From Dermatophilus congolensis (GTDB lineage: Bacteria; Actinomycetota; Actinomycetes; Actinomycetales; Dermatophilaceae): 64,000 nucleotides of DNA. Where the stretch lies: the NCBI RefSeq assembly GCF_900447215.1, contig NZ_UFYA01000001.1, positions 1,240,001 to 1,304,000 of the forward strand. The letters run 5' to 3'. Below the pieces are notes generated by a model. The model was not told the DNA's origin, searched no databases, and worked only from the letters and a program-made list of their open reading frames with translations. A program made the translations under genes and the position numbers. This document shows, piece after piece, positions 43,241 through 52,408 of this stretch; the stretch's first letter is position 1, and each line of letters starts with the position of its first letter.

Positions 43241-44772
43241 GGGCACCCCATCGTCGAAGCAGCAGCAACCGCACGCAACACAGCCATCGCCTTATTCACC
43301 GTCTCCTGATATTCCAACTCAGGAACCGAATCAGCAACAACCCCCGCCCCCGCCTGAACATGCGCCTGCCCACCACTCAACAAAGCCGTACGAATAGCAA
43401 TCGCCACATCCACATCACCATGCACATCCAGATACCCCACAACCCCGCCATACAACCCCCGACGGCTCACCTCCTGCTCATCAATAATCCGCATCGCACT
43501 GGGCTTAGGGGCACCCGACAACGTCCCCGCCGGGAAAGTAGCCACCAAAGCGTCATACGCACCCTTCCCCTGCTGCAACACCCCCTCCACACTCGACTCA
43601 ATGTGCATAACGTGGCTATACCGACGCACCCTCATGAACTCCACAACATCAACCGTGCCCGCACGACACACACGCTGCAGATCATTACGCGCCAAATCCA
43701 CAAGCATCACATGCTCAGCACGCTCCTTCGGATCAGCTAAAAGCTCCTCCTCCAAACGCTGATCCTGCACAGGAGCCACCCCCCGCGGACGCGACCCCGC
43801 AGTCGGATGCGTAATCACCCGATTCCCCGTCACCCGAACCAACGCCTCCGGACTAGACCCCACCACGTCATACCGACTGCCATCCGGACGCTCAAACCGA
43901 AACATGTACATATACGGACTCGGATTACTCGCCCTCAACACGCGATACACATCCAACGCATCAGCCTCACACGACATCGAAAAACGATGACTCGGCACAA
44001 CCTGAAACGCATCACCAGCCCGAATATGCTCCTTCGCAGCCTCCACCATCGCCACGAACTCCTCCGCCGTGCGATCCGAAACCGGCTCCGGCACAGGAGT
44101 ATCAAACACCGCCACCGAACTAGGCGCAGGCCGCGATAAACCAGCCACCATACGGTCCAACCGCGCCACAGCACCCGCATACGCATCAGCCACCCCCTCA
44201 TCACCGCCATCCCAATTAATGGCATTAGCAACAAGCAGAAGCGACCCATCCGAATGATCAAAAACAGCCAGATCATCCACCAAATTCATCGCCAACTCCG
44301 GCACCCGCACCACATCCGGATTGCCATCAGGAACCGAGGACTCCCACCGCCGCACCGCGTCATACGAAATATGCCCCACAAAAGCAGAGGTCATCGGCGG
44401 AAGCCCCACCAACGGGTCCGAAGCCAACAACGCCAACGACTCCCGCAACGCCTCCAACGGATCACCACCCACCGGCAACCCCGCCGGAGCAGACCCCAAC
44501 CAAAAAGCCTGACCATCCTTCTCCGTCAACGTGGCCCGACTCGACACCCCCACAAACGAATAACGATCCCACTGCCCCTGCTCAGCAGACTCCAGCAAAA
44601 ACGTCCCCGCAGCATCCCCCGCAAGCTTGCGATACACCCCCAACGGCGTCTCACCATCAGCAAGCACCCGCCGCACCACCGGAATCACCCGCCGCCGCGC
44701 AGCAAGCTCCTCAAAAGTCGACAACTCAGGCCACGTCACACCCCACCCCACCTGCGGAACACTCACCGACAT
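43237..44772 (-). CDS. trpE: Anthranilate synthase component I
   Basis: TrpE makes anthranilate from chorismate with ammonia supplied by TrpG. The 511-residue protein has an N-terminal regulatory region (GVTWPELSTFEELAARR), SVFVGHISYD-like FVGHISYDAVR, and the catalytic C-terminus (FRFERPDGSRYDVVGSSPE, THPTAGSRPRG, GTLSGAPKPSAM). The start at 44772 is chosen for fit; GTG at 44811 would add 13 residues. No Trp-rich leader peptide was seen upstream. TrpG and TrpD are not in the window. Confidence 0.95.
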   Translation of the reverse strand: MSVSVPQVGWGVTWPELSTFEELAARRRVIPVVRRVLADGETPLGVYRKLAGDAAGTFLLESAEQGQWDRYSFVGVSSRATLTEKDGQAFWLGSAPAGLPVGGDPLEALRESLALLASDPLVGLPPMTSAFVGHISYDAVRRWESSVPDGNPDVVRVPELAMNLVDDLAVFDHSDGSLLLVANAINWDGGDEGVADAYAGAVARLDRMVAGLSRPAPSSVAVFDTPVPEPVSDRTAEEFVAMVEAAKEHIRAGDAFQVVPSHRFSMSCEADALDVYRVLRASNPSPYMYMFRFERPDGSRYDVVGSSPEALVRVTGNRVITHPTAGSRPRGVAPVQDQRLEEELLADPKERAEHVMLVDLARNDLQRVCRAGTVDVVEFMRVRRYSHVMHIESSVEGVLQQGKGAYDALVATFPAGTLSGAPKPSAMRIIDEQEVSRRGLYGGVVGYLDVHGDVDVAIAIRTALLSGGQAHVQAGAGVVADSVPELEYQETVNKAMAVLRAVAAASTMGCP

Positions 44773-44946
44773 CCCACCAACACCCTGCTGACTGCATCGC
44801 TCGTCACTCACGCCCCCATTCTGCCGCCCCGACACACCACCCAAAACGCCACAACCCCAACCTCCCACGCCAGAACAACCCCAAGATGGTAAAAGTGAGC
44901 AATCCCCTCACTCACGCACAGTCCACACACACTCGAAGGAGAGGAC

Positions 44947-46392
44947 GTGGAACCCATCGCGTCCCCCACAGCATCGCGACAAAAAATCCTCTTCTGGAGC
45001 GGACTCACCCTCGCTGCAATCACCGCAATCAACAGCAACAACGAACTCATCCTCGACCTGGTCTGGCTCCTATTCGCCATCACCATCACCATCGGACCCC
45101 ACTGCCACAAACTCAAACCCAAAACCGCCGCCCTAGCCTCAATACCCGGAATCCTCCTCACCCTCGACGGCATCCTCGAACTCATCCCCGCCACCTCAAA
45201 CACCATCATCGGACCACTCTGGCTTAGCGAATACGTCTTCCTCCTGGCCTACCTCGCCCTCGCCATCGGCCTCATCAAACTCCCCCGACCAGCCGGACAC
45301 ACCCACCGCGCCACCGCGCTCACCGACGCTCTCGCCACAGCCGTCGCCACATTCCTTGCCTTCTGGACCGTAGCCAGCGGCGCCGTACACGGCGGCGAAG
45401 ACCTCCCCCACGCCCTCATCATGGCCACCTACCCAGCCATGGACACTCTCCTACTCAGCCTCAGCACCCACCTAGCCATCCAACGCCGCAACATACCCAC
45501 CAGCCTCTGGTGGCTCATCGGCACACTCACCGCCGTCACCGCACTCGACGCAACCCTGTCCACCTACGAACTCATCGCCCCATCCGACACACCAGCCATC
45601 CTCGACTCACTTCAAGCCTTCACCGTCTTCGGCGTGGCAGTCGTAGTCATCCACCCCACCTTCCCACGCCTATTCACCTACACACCCCCACCCCAACACG
45701 CCCCCCGCACACACATCGCCCTCCTACCCCTCACGCTCTCCCCCACCGCCCTAGCAGCAGCCACCCCCGCCACCAACACCATCGACGCACTCGCCCGCGC
45801 CTTCCTCGTCATCACCCTCCTGGCCCTAGTCGCATTACGACTCTGGATTACCTTCGGCCACCTCAACACCGCCGTCAAAGACAGCACATACCGCGCCACC
45901 CACGACCAACTCACCGGCCTGCCCAACAGAGCAGCCACCCTCGAAGCCCTCAACCACAAACTGCTCGACACCACCCCAAAACGACACAACACCACCGCCG
46001 TCATCTTCCTCGACCTCGACGAATTCAAATCCGTCAACGACCAACACGGACACGACACCGGCGACCAACTACTCCGCCACATCGCCGCGATCCTCTCCTC
46101 CGTCACCCGCCCCGAAGACATCGTCGGCCGATACGGCGGCGACGAATTCGTCATCATCGCCGACAACCTCACCCCCGCAGACGCACAAAGCGTCGCCGAA
46201 CGCATCCTCAACCACTTCACCTCCCCCCTGCCCCTACGCGACGGCATCACCTGGACCGCAACCTTCTCCATCGGCATCGCCCTAGCCACCCCAGAAACCA
46301 CCTGCACCCCCCAACAACTCCTCGCCCAAGCCGACGCAGCCATGTACAACGCAAAAAAACAAGGAAAAGGCAGATGGGCCATCGCCACATAA
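44947..46392 (+). CDS. Membrane diguanylate cyclase (GGDEF)
   Basis: This protein probably makes cyclic di-GMP. About eight membrane helices fill residues 15-310, followed by a short linker (DSTYRATHDQLTGLPNRA) and one GGDEF domain with an intact active site YGGDEF (397-401). The inhibitory I-site RxxD is present as RPED (388-391), exactly five residues before it. There is no EAL or HD-GYP domain. The sensor region matches no family I recognise. GTG follows AAGGAG. It is divergent from trpE and 44 bases upstream of a TIGR03085 gene. Confidence 0.92.
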   Translation: MEPIASPTASRQKILFWSGLTLAAITAINSNNELILDLVWLLFAITITIGPHCHKLKPKTAALASIPGILLTLDGILELIPATSNTIIGPLWLSEYVFLLAYLALAIGLIKLPRPAGHTHRATALTDALATAVATFLAFWTVASGAVHGGEDLPHALIMATYPAMDTLLLSLSTHLAIQRRNIPTSLWWLIGTLTAVTALDATLSTYELIAPSDTPAILDSLQAFTVFGVAVVVIHPTFPRLFTYTPPPQHAPRTHIALLPLTLSPTALAAATPATNTIDALARAFLVITLLALVALRLWITFGHLNTAVKDSTYRATHDQLTGLPNRAATLEALNHKLLDTTPKRHNTTAVIFLDLDEFKSVNDQHGHDTGDQLLRHIAAILSSVTRPEDIVGRYGGDEFVIIADNLTPADAQSVAERILNHFTSPLPLRDGITWTATFSIGIALATPETTCTPQQLLAQADAAMYNAKKQGKGRWAIAT

Positions 46393-46436
46393 ACATCACC
46401 AACACCAAAACCACCGCACCCTGACAAAATGACCCC

Positions 46437-47084
46437 ATGACCGGACTGGCGAAAATCGAACGACAACAGTTCGCATCTACCCTCATGCGAGTCGGCCCAC
46501 AAGCGCCCACCCTCTGCGAAGGCTGGAGAACCAAAGACCTCGCGGCACACGTAGTGCTACGCGAAAGACGCCCCGACGCAGCCATAGGCGTCCTGCTCAG
46601 CGCCGTCGCCGAACACACCCAACGCGTACAAGACGAATACGCCGAAAAAGCCTGGCCCCAACTCATCAACATGGTCCAAGAAGGCCCCCGCGGCTGGTCC
46701 CCTACCCGTCTGCCACACATGGACGACGCCATCAACCTCGTCGAGTTCTACGTCCACCACGAAGACGTCCTACGAGCCGCCCCCGACTGGACCCCCGAAC
46801 ACACCCGCACCCTCAACGCCGACTTACAAACCGCCCTATGGGCACGCCTGAAACAAGCCGGACAACTCATGTTCCGCAAATCCCCCACCGGCGTCGTTCT
46901 CGTCACACCATCCCACGGCCGCTGCGCCGTCCACCGCCCCACCAAAAACGGCACAGTCGTACTGCGCGGCGAACCTTCCGAACTCGTCCTCTACGCCACC
47001 GGCCGCACCCACGTAGCAGACATCGAAATCACCGGCGAAGGCGAAGCCATCACCGCCTTTTGCGAACTAGAACTGGGCCTATAA
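46437..47084 (+). CDS. TIGR03085 family metal-binding protein
   Basis: The 215-residue protein has the actinobacterial maleylpyruvate isomerase/DinB-like fold, with CEGWRTKDLAAHVVLRERRPDAA (C...W...DLAAHV) near the N-terminus and the metal-site histidines in FYVHHEDVLRA. Function is unknown; relatives use mycothiol or bind metal. It begins 44 bases after the GGDEF gene and may be co-transcribed. It has no clear ribosome site, so the start rests on family fit. Confidence 0.85.
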   Translation: MTGLAKIERQQFASTLMRVGPQAPTLCEGWRTKDLAAHVVLRERRPDAAIGVLLSAVAEHTQRVQDEYAEKAWPQLINMVQEGPRGWSPTRLPHMDDAINLVEFYVHHEDVLRAAPDWTPEHTRTLNADLQTALWARLKQAGQLMFRKSPTGVVLVTPSHGRCAVHRPTKNGTVVLRGEPSELVLYATGRTHVADIEITGEGEAITAFCELELGL

Positions 47085-47092
47085 ACCCACAC

Positions 47093-47131
47093 CCCGGGTC
47101 ACAACCCAAGCACACGCTCCAGTGACCCGGG
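47093..47131. terminator. Bidirectional terminator at the cobQ 3' end
   Basis: A perfect 10-bp stem (47093-47102 with 47122-47131) with a 19-nt loop overlaps the last codons of cobQ and follows the TIGR03085 stop by 8 bases. Confidence 0.55.
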
Positions 47132-48583
47132 AACAAGATGTTCAGTCAACGCATCCGCCACCGCATCAAGCATCCTCTCCCGACGCGAAGCAAAACCCAA
47201 CGACGAAGACGCCACCCACCCCTTACCCACCCGCGAAGAAACCTCCGCCAAAAACACACGCCGAAACGCATCATTCTCAAACGCACCATGCCAATGCGTC
47301 CCAAACACCCCACCACGACGCACCCCATCAAGAAACGCCTCGCCATCCCCCTCATCCACAGGAGCAGTGAAAACCGGCGTTCCATGATGAATCTCGTACC
47401 CACCAACCTCAGCGCCACGCCACACACCACGCGGAGTTCCCAAATGCTTCTGCGCGGTAAACACCACCTGCACCGGAAGAAGCCCCAACCCCTCCACGTT
47501 CACCGGACTAGGCGCCTCCACACACTCCTGATCAATGACCCGCTCAGCAAGCATCTGATACCCGCCACAGATACCCAGCACCGGGCGCCCCACACGAGCC
47601 CGCTGCGCCACCACCTCATCCAAACCATCAGCACGCAAACCCGACAGATCAGCAAGCGTGGACCGCGACCCGGGCAAGACAAGCAGATCAGCCCGAGCCA
47701 GCACATCCGGATCGCGCGTCACCGTCACATCGACGCCTGGCTCCGCCGCGAAAGCATCCACATCCGTAGAGTTCGAAATACGGGACAACGCGACCACAGC
47801 AACCGTCAGCCGATCCTGGCATGCCTTATCGGCACCTGCTCCGGATCGCTCGAATGCCCCTATGGTCAAAGCATCCTCACCATCTAGCCACGCATCTGCC
47901 AGCCACGGCACCACTCCCAACACCGGCACACCGGTGCGCTCGTGCAGGATGTCCAATCCCGGACGCAACAGCGCCTCGTCACCACGGAACTTGTTAACTA
48001 TCCAGCCAGTAATCCGAGCCCTGTCCTGAGCATCAACAATCCCCCAGGTGCCGTACATCGCAGCCAAAACGCCACCGCGATCAATATCCCCAACAACAAC
48101 CACCGGAAGGGACTTCTCTGCAGCCAAACCGAAGTTGACGTAATCACCGGCCCGAAGATTCACCTCAGCAGGGCTGCCAGCTCCCTCAGCAATGACCACC
48201 TCGTAACGAGAGGCAAGGTCATCCCATGCTTCATACGCCGCTGCAGCTAACTCCCGACGCCCCGTGGCCCACTCACCCGTCCCCAGGCGTCCATGCGGCC
48301 GCCCCATAAGAACAACGTGGCTCGTTCGATCTGTCCCCGGCTTCAATAGCACCGGGTTCATCGCCGCTTCTGGAACGGCGCGAGCAGCCAACGCTTGCAG
48401 CCACTGCGCACGACCAATCTCTACACCGTCGGGTGTGACCATGGAGTTGTTGGACATGTTCTGGGACTTAAACGGAGCTACACGCACTCCTTGTCGCGAA
48501 AAATAGCGACACATCCCGGCCACGAGCAGGCTTTTTCCTGCATCAGAGGTCGTTCCGGCAACAAGAAGGCCATGAGCGGTCAC
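47099..48583 (-). CDS. cobQ: Cobyric acid synthase
   Basis: CobQ amidates four side chains of adenosylcobyrinate diamide late in vitamin B12 synthesis. The 494-residue protein has an N-terminal ATP-binding domain (GLLVAGTTSDAGKSLLVAG, PFKSQNMSNNSMVT) and a C-terminal class I amidotransferase-like domain with the nucleophile in VLGICGGYQML. GTG at 48583 has AGGAG 6 bases upstream and overlaps the cobD stop by four bases; the frame to 48631 is an extension. Confidence 0.96.
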   Translation of the reverse strand: MTAHGLLVAGTTSDAGKSLLVAGMCRYFSRQGVRVAPFKSQNMSNNSMVTPDGVEIGRAQWLQALAARAVPEAAMNPVLLKPGTDRTSHVVLMGRPHGRLGTGEWATGRRELAAAAYEAWDDLASRYEVVIAEGAGSPAEVNLRAGDYVNFGLAAEKSLPVVVVGDIDRGGVLAAMYGTWGIVDAQDRARITGWIVNKFRGDEALLRPGLDILHERTGVPVLGVVPWLADAWLDGEDALTIGAFERSGAGADKACQDRLTVAVVALSRISNSTDVDAFAAEPGVDVTVTRDPDVLARADLLVLPGSRSTLADLSGLRADGLDEVVAQRARVGRPVLGICGGYQMLAERVIDQECVEAPSPVNVEGLGLLPVQVVFTAQKHLGTPRGVWRGAEVGGYEIHHGTPVFTAPVDEGDGEAFLDGVRRGGVFGTHWHGAFENDAFRRVFLAEVSSRVGKGWVASSSLGFASRRERMLDAVADALTEHLVPGSLERVLGL

Positions 48584-49569
48584 AGCGTGCTCCTGGGGGT
48601 AGTAATGCGGCGTCGACCAGGCAGCACCCATGCAAGGGCTACACAGGCCGCGGTAGCTGTTGCAGCTACCGTGCGAGTGAGGGTGATGGCGCGGCGTACG
48701 TCATCCACGACTGGAGCTGGCCCTGTTCCAAGCTTGCCGCGTGTTTCCCGGCTACCTGCATACGTGTTGGTGCCGCCTAGAGAAACTCCCAATACACCGG
48801 CTGCGGTGGCTTCAACCGGGCCCGCGTTGGGGCTGGGGTGAGCAGGGGCGTCATGCCGCCATGCCAGGCAAGCTCTGGTCACTGCCGCGTAGCCACCAAA
48901 GGCTGGAGCGATAGCGACTGTGACCGCTGCGGTAACCCTAGCGGGGAGGTAATTGAGCAGATCATCCAGGCGTGCAGAGGCCCACCCGAATTTCTCGTAA
49001 CGGTCGCTGCGGTATCCGACCATTGCATCGAGAGTGTTGGCTGCGCGATACAGGACTATGCCCGGTACGCCAGCTACAGCCCCCCAAAAGACTGCGCCAG
49101 TGACAGCATCCGATGTGTTTTCAGCCAGTGATTCCACTGTTGCGCGTGCGAGCTCATCGGCGGTGAGGGCACTTGCATCACGACTACACAGGTGCGAAAG
49201 GCGTTCCCGGGCCGCGGTGAGGTCCCCTGAGATGGCCGCTGTGTCCAGGCGAGTGGCCATTGCTTCGCCTTCTGCTTCAAGCGATTTACCCCCAAGAGCG
49301 ACCCAGGTGCTAGCGGCGGTGAGTAAACAGCGTTGCCAGGGGGAACGGGTTTGGGAGTTGATAACCAGGGCAGTTCCGGTCACTGCGGTGAGCAGTAATG
49401 ATGTGTAGAGGATCCCGTGCTTGCGACTGTTGGCCCATATGTGTTTTTCGGTTGTTGTGGCTAGCTGCCCAAACCATGCCACGGGGTGGTGTCGGGGAGG
49501 ATCTCCCAGAATCCGGTCTGCTACGTACCCCAGGCATAGGCCAACCGCTACGGATCTACTCACACACAC
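48580..49569 (-). CDS. cobD: Adenosylcobinamide-phosphate synthase (CobD/CbiB)
   Basis: CobD attaches aminopropanol to cobyric acid. The 329-residue membrane protein has the family segments DRILGDPPRHHPVAWFG, ATVESLAENTSDAVTGAVFW, RAANTLDAMVGYR, and SPNAGPVEATAAGVLGVSLGG. GTG 49569 or 49563 starts it; CAAAAT stands 6 bases before the latter. It is divergent from cobU, with a 110-bp spacer, and coupled to cobQ. Confidence 0.94.
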   Translation of the reverse strand: MCVSRSVAVGLCLGYVADRILGDPPRHHPVAWFGQLATTTEKHIWANSRKHGILYTSLLLTAVTGTALVINSQTRSPWQRCLLTAASTWVALGGKSLEAEGEAMATRLDTAAISGDLTAARERLSHLCSRDASALTADELARATVESLAENTSDAVTGAVFWGAVAGVPGIVLYRAANTLDAMVGYRSDRYEKFGWASARLDDLLNYLPARVTAAVTVAIAPAFGGYAAVTRACLAWRHDAPAHPSPNAGPVEATAAGVLGVSLGGTNTYAGSRETRGKLGTGPAPVVDDVRRAITLTRTVAATATAACVALAWVLPGRRRITTPRSTL

Positions 49570-49584
49570 ATTTTGCCCGTATAT

Positions 49585-49614
49585 AGGTGGCGTGTGCGCT
49601 CGCCCACGCCACCT
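49585..49614. promoter_or_regulatory. Hairpin in the cobD-cobU divergent spacer
   Basis: A perfect 10-bp stem (49585-49594 with 49605-49614) with a 10-nt loop occupies the middle of the spacer. I looked for the conserved cobalamin riboswitch core and did not see it, so an operator or a leader structure are the remaining options. Confidence 0.35.
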
Positions 49615-49679
49615 GCGCGGTGGTGCGTCGTAGGCTCGGGGTCAGGATCCTTCGTTGAGCGCTGGGAGCGTGACTTTTC

Positions 49680-50315
49680 GTGACGGTAATGCTGGTTCTA
49701 GGCGGTGTTCGTAGCGGGAAAAGTCGTTTGGCTGAGCGGCTGGCTGGGGCGTATGAGCGGGTCACGTATGTGGCTCCTGGGCCGGTTCCAGATCCAGTGG
49801 CTCCGCAGGATGCTGAGTGGCGGGAGCGGGTGAGGGCGCATCAGTTGCGCCGGCCGACTCATTGGGTGACGCGTGAGACTGGTGATGTTCCGGGGGTTAT
49901 CAGCTCTGTCGCCGGTGAGTCTGCAGGTGGGCGCGGGGCTGTTTTAGTTGATTGTTTGGGCACGTGGACTACTCGGCTTATTGACGATGCGGGGGCGTGG
50001 GATGAGCGTGATCAGGCAATGGGTGTGGTGGAGCAGGGGTGTGCGCGGTTGGGTAGTGCGTTGGAGTTGACCGGTGGTGCGGGGGTCGATGTGATTTTGG
50101 TGTCGAATGAGGTGGGCTTTGGGGTGGTTCCGGCTCATATGTCGGGACGGCTTTTCCGAGATGCGCTTGGTCAGGTGAATCAGTGTGCGTCTGCTGTTGC
50201 GGACCGGATGGCGTTGGTTGTTGCTGGTCGGGTGGTGGATTTGACGGGGTTTCCTACGGTCGATGATGTGGCGATGGGGTGGGGAAATGCGCGGTTTGGT
50301 CGTAGGGGTGCGTGA
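49680..50315 (+). CDS. cobU: Adenosylcobinamide kinase / guanylyltransferase
   Basis: CobU phosphorylates adenosylcobinamide and adds GMP to give adenosylcobinamide-GDP. The 211-residue protein has the P-loop GGVRSGKSRLAE, VLVDCLGTW, and VSNEVGFGVVP followed by RLFRDALGQVNQ. It starts with GTG and ends overlapping cobS by four bases. Coding sequence is strikingly rich in G and T compared with genes left of 48 kb. Confidence 0.95.
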   Translation: MTVMLVLGGVRSGKSRLAERLAGAYERVTYVAPGPVPDPVAPQDAEWRERVRAHQLRRPTHWVTRETGDVPGVISSVAGESAGGRGAVLVDCLGTWTTRLIDDAGAWDERDQAMGVVEQGCARLGSALELTGGAGVDVILVSNEVGFGVVPAHMSGRLFRDALGQVNQCASAVADRMALVVAGRVVDLTGFPTVDDVAMGWGNARFGRRGA

Positions 50316-51091
50316 TGGTGCGTGATGTGTTGTGTTTGGCGTTTGGGACGTTGACGACGTGGCGTGTGCCGCCGCCGAGAAATATTGATGCTCGGGTGGC
50401 TGCGGGAGCGATGTTGATTGCTCCGGTGGTTCTTGTGCCGTTGCTTGTGTTGATGGGGTTGGGGGTGTGGGTGGGGTCTTTTTTGTCTGTGTCTCCTGCG
50501 GTGGTGGCTGCGTTGTTGCTTGCTGTTCTTGCTGTTTCGAGCCGGGGGGTGCATCTGGATGGTTTGGCTGATACGGCTGATGGGCTGTCGGCGTCGTATG
50601 ACCGCGCGAAGGCTCTTGATGTGATGAAGCGCAGCGATATTGGCCCTAGTGGTGTGGCTGCTGTGGTTTTGAGTGTTTTGGTGCAGTTCAGTGCGCTTGT
50701 TGCTTTGGTGCAAAGTGGTGCGGGTTTGGTTTTGTCTGTGGTGGCGGTGGTGGTGTCGCGGGCGTCGTTGGCGTGGGGGTGTCGGCGTGGGTATCCGGCG
50801 GCTTCGTCTTCGGGGTTGGGGGCTACTGTGGCCGGTTCTGTTTCGCCGGTGGCGTTGGCGGTTGTGTCGGTGGTGATTGCGGCTGGTAGTGCGTTGGTTA
50901 CTCATGTTTGTGGGGGCGGTTGGTGGCATGGTCTGGTTGTGTTCGGGGTGGGAGTGGTGGCTGTGTTGTTGTTGTTGCGTCATGCGCGGGCGCGGTTAGG
51001 TGGGATGACTGGTGATGTTCTTGGTGCGGGAGTGGAGATTTCTTTGAGTGTTGCGTTGGTTGCGGGGGCAGTGCTTGTGGCTGCTTCGTGA
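50312..51091 (+). CDS. cobS: Adenosylcobinamide-GDP ribazoletransferase (cobalamin synthase)
   Basis: CobS is a membrane enzyme that joins adenosylcobinamide-GDP and alpha-ribazole to complete the B12 nucleotide loop. The 259-residue protein has multiple membrane helices and the signature GVHLDGLADTADGLSAS, then MKRSDIGPSG and LGGMTGDVLGA. It overlaps the cobU stop (GTGA); ATG 50315 is an alternative start. CobT is not in the window. Confidence 0.95.
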   Translation: MMVRDVLCLAFGTLTTWRVPPPRNIDARVAAGAMLIAPVVLVPLLVLMGLGVWVGSFLSVSPAVVAALLLAVLAVSSRGVHLDGLADTADGLSASYDRAKALDVMKRSDIGPSGVAAVVLSVLVQFSALVALVQSGAGLVLSVVAVVVSRASLAWGCRRGYPAASSSGLGATVAGSVSPVALAVVSVVIAAGSALVTHVCGGGWWHGLVVFGVGVVAVLLLLRHARARLGGMTGDVLGAGVEISLSVALVAGAVLVAAS

Positions 51092-51110
51092 TGTGAGGGT
51101 GGAAAGCGGC

Positions 51111-51146
51111 GAGGGTGCGGACCGGGTAGTTCCGGTTCGCACCCTC
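51111..51146. terminator. Bidirectional terminator between cobS and gcvT
   Basis: A 15-bp stem with one G-U pair (51111-51125 with 51132-51146) and a 6-nt loop lies between the convergent stops and is followed by ATTGTT on the plus strand. Confidence 0.75.
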
Positions 51147-51165
51147 ATTGTTGGGCAGGGGTGGA

Positions 51166-52266
51166 TCAGTCGGCGACGCCGGTTTCAACGAAGGGTGGGC
51201 GCTGCACGATGGCTTTCAGCTTGCGGTTGCGTACGGCGATGAATACCTCGTCTCCGGCTTTGATGCCGCGGTCGATCAGGCCCAGGGCGATGCCTTGTTT
51301 GAGAGAGGGGGACATGGTTCCTGATGTGACAACGCCGATGACGTTTCCGTCGGCGTCAAGGATTTCGCAGTCTTGGCGCGGGATGCCTTTGTCTTGGACT
51401 AGCAGGCCCCAGGAGAGGCGGGCTTTTTTCTCTGCGCGCTGGGTGGTGAGGAAGTCTTTGCCCCAGAAGGCGGGTTTGTCCCATCCGATGGCCCAGACGG
51501 CGCGGGCCATGTTGGGGGTGATGTCGAGGTTGAGTTCGTGGCCGTGGAGGGCGTAGCCCATTTCCATGCGGAGGGTGTCGCGAGCGCCGAGTCCGCAGGG
51601 GCGGCCGTTGAAGGGTTCGATGGCTTTGAGGAGTTCGCGCCATAGGTCTGCGCCTTTGTCCCAGGGGCAGACGAGTTCGTAGCCTTTTTCGCCGGTGTAG
51701 CCGGTGCGGCAGACGGTCATAGGGATGCCGTTGTGTTCTGCCTGTTCGAAGGACATGTATTCCATGTCGGTGGGTAGGCCCATGGCGGTGAGGACTTTGG
51801 GGCTGTCGGGGCCTTGGACGGCGATGATGGCGTAGTCGGTGTGTTCGTTGGTGACGGTGATGCCTTCGGGGGCGGCTTCGGTGAGGAGGCGGACGACTTC
51901 GCTGGTGTTGGCGGCGTTGGGGATGAGGAGGATGTCGTCTTCGGCTCGGACGTATTGGATGAGGTCGTCGACTACGCCGCCGGTTTCGTTGCAGCACATT
52001 GTGTATTGGGCTTTGCCGGGGCCGATTTTGCGTAGGTCGTTGGTGAAGCAGGAGTTGACGAAGTCGAAGGCGCCTTGTCCTTTGACGGTGGCGTTGCCGA
52101 GGTGACTGACGTCGAAGATGCCGACGCGTTCGCGTACTGCTGCGTGTTCGGTGAGTACTCCTCCGCCTGCGTATTCGATGGGCATGAGCCAGCCGGAGAA
52201 GTCGGCCATTTTGGCGCCGAGGGCGAGGTGTTCGTCGTGGATTGGGGAGAGTTTGTCTTCGCTCAT
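51166..52266 (-). CDS. gcvT: Glycine cleavage system T protein (aminomethyltransferase)
   Basis: GcvT releases ammonia from the aminomethyl-lipoyl H protein and transfers the methylene group to tetrahydrofolate. The 366-residue protein has MADFSGWLMPIEY, the active-site region FDVSHLGNATVKG, NETGGVVDDL, and RTGYTGEKGYEL. ATG 52266 is preferred over GTG 52275; TAACGT lies 7 bases before it and no ribosome site is visible. H and P proteins are not in the window. Coding sequence is C-rich, unlike minus-strand genes to the left. Confidence 0.95.
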   Translation of the reverse strand: MSEDKLSPIHDEHLALGAKMADFSGWLMPIEYAGGGVLTEHAAVRERVGIFDVSHLGNATVKGQGAFDFVNSCFTNDLRKIGPGKAQYTMCCNETGGVVDDLIQYVRAEDDILLIPNAANTSEVVRLLTEAAPEGITVTNEHTDYAIIAVQGPDSPKVLTAMGLPTDMEYMSFEQAEHNGIPMTVCRTGYTGEKGYELVCPWDKGADLWRELLKAIEPFNGRPCGLGARDTLRMEMGYALHGHELNLDITPNMARAVWAIGWDKPAFWGKDFLTTQRAEKKARLSWGLLVQDKGIPRQDCEILDADGNVIGVVTSGTMSPSLKQGIALGLIDRGIKAGDEVFIAVRNRKLKAIVQRPPFVETGVAD

Positions 52267-52357
52267 ATGGGTCACGTTAGGGCCGTGGGCGTTTTGGCGC
52301 AGCTACATGTCGCTTCCGGGCGGGGTGGGGCGTGTTAAAAGTGGGTGTTTTTTGGGG

Positions 52358-52386
52358 ATCGGCCTGTTTGGTGTGGACAGGCCGAT
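52358..52386 (-). terminator. Terminator after ggt
   Basis: A perfect 10-bp stem (52358-52367 with 52377-52386) with a 9-nt loop starts 22 bases after the ggt stop on the minus strand. No U-tract follows. Confidence 0.5.
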
Positions 52387-52408
52387 TGGGTTGGTGTGGG
52401 TGGTGGTG

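Noticed and set aside
44773-44946. Trp attenuator leader peptide before trpE
   Set aside because: No short frame with consecutive tryptophan codons followed by alternative hairpins was found.
45678-46550. Minus-strand open frame of 290 codons opposite the GGDEF gene
   Set aside because: Shadow frame; the plus strand encodes an intact GGDEF domain with correct motifs.
48400-49650. Replication origin at the composition switch
   Set aside because: No dnaA, dnaN, recF, gyrB, rpmH or clustered DnaA boxes are present, so an inversion junction is preferred.
49570-49679. Cobalamin riboswitch before cobU or cobD
   Set aside because: The spacer is only 110 bases and lacks the conserved B12-box core; only a simple hairpin is seen.
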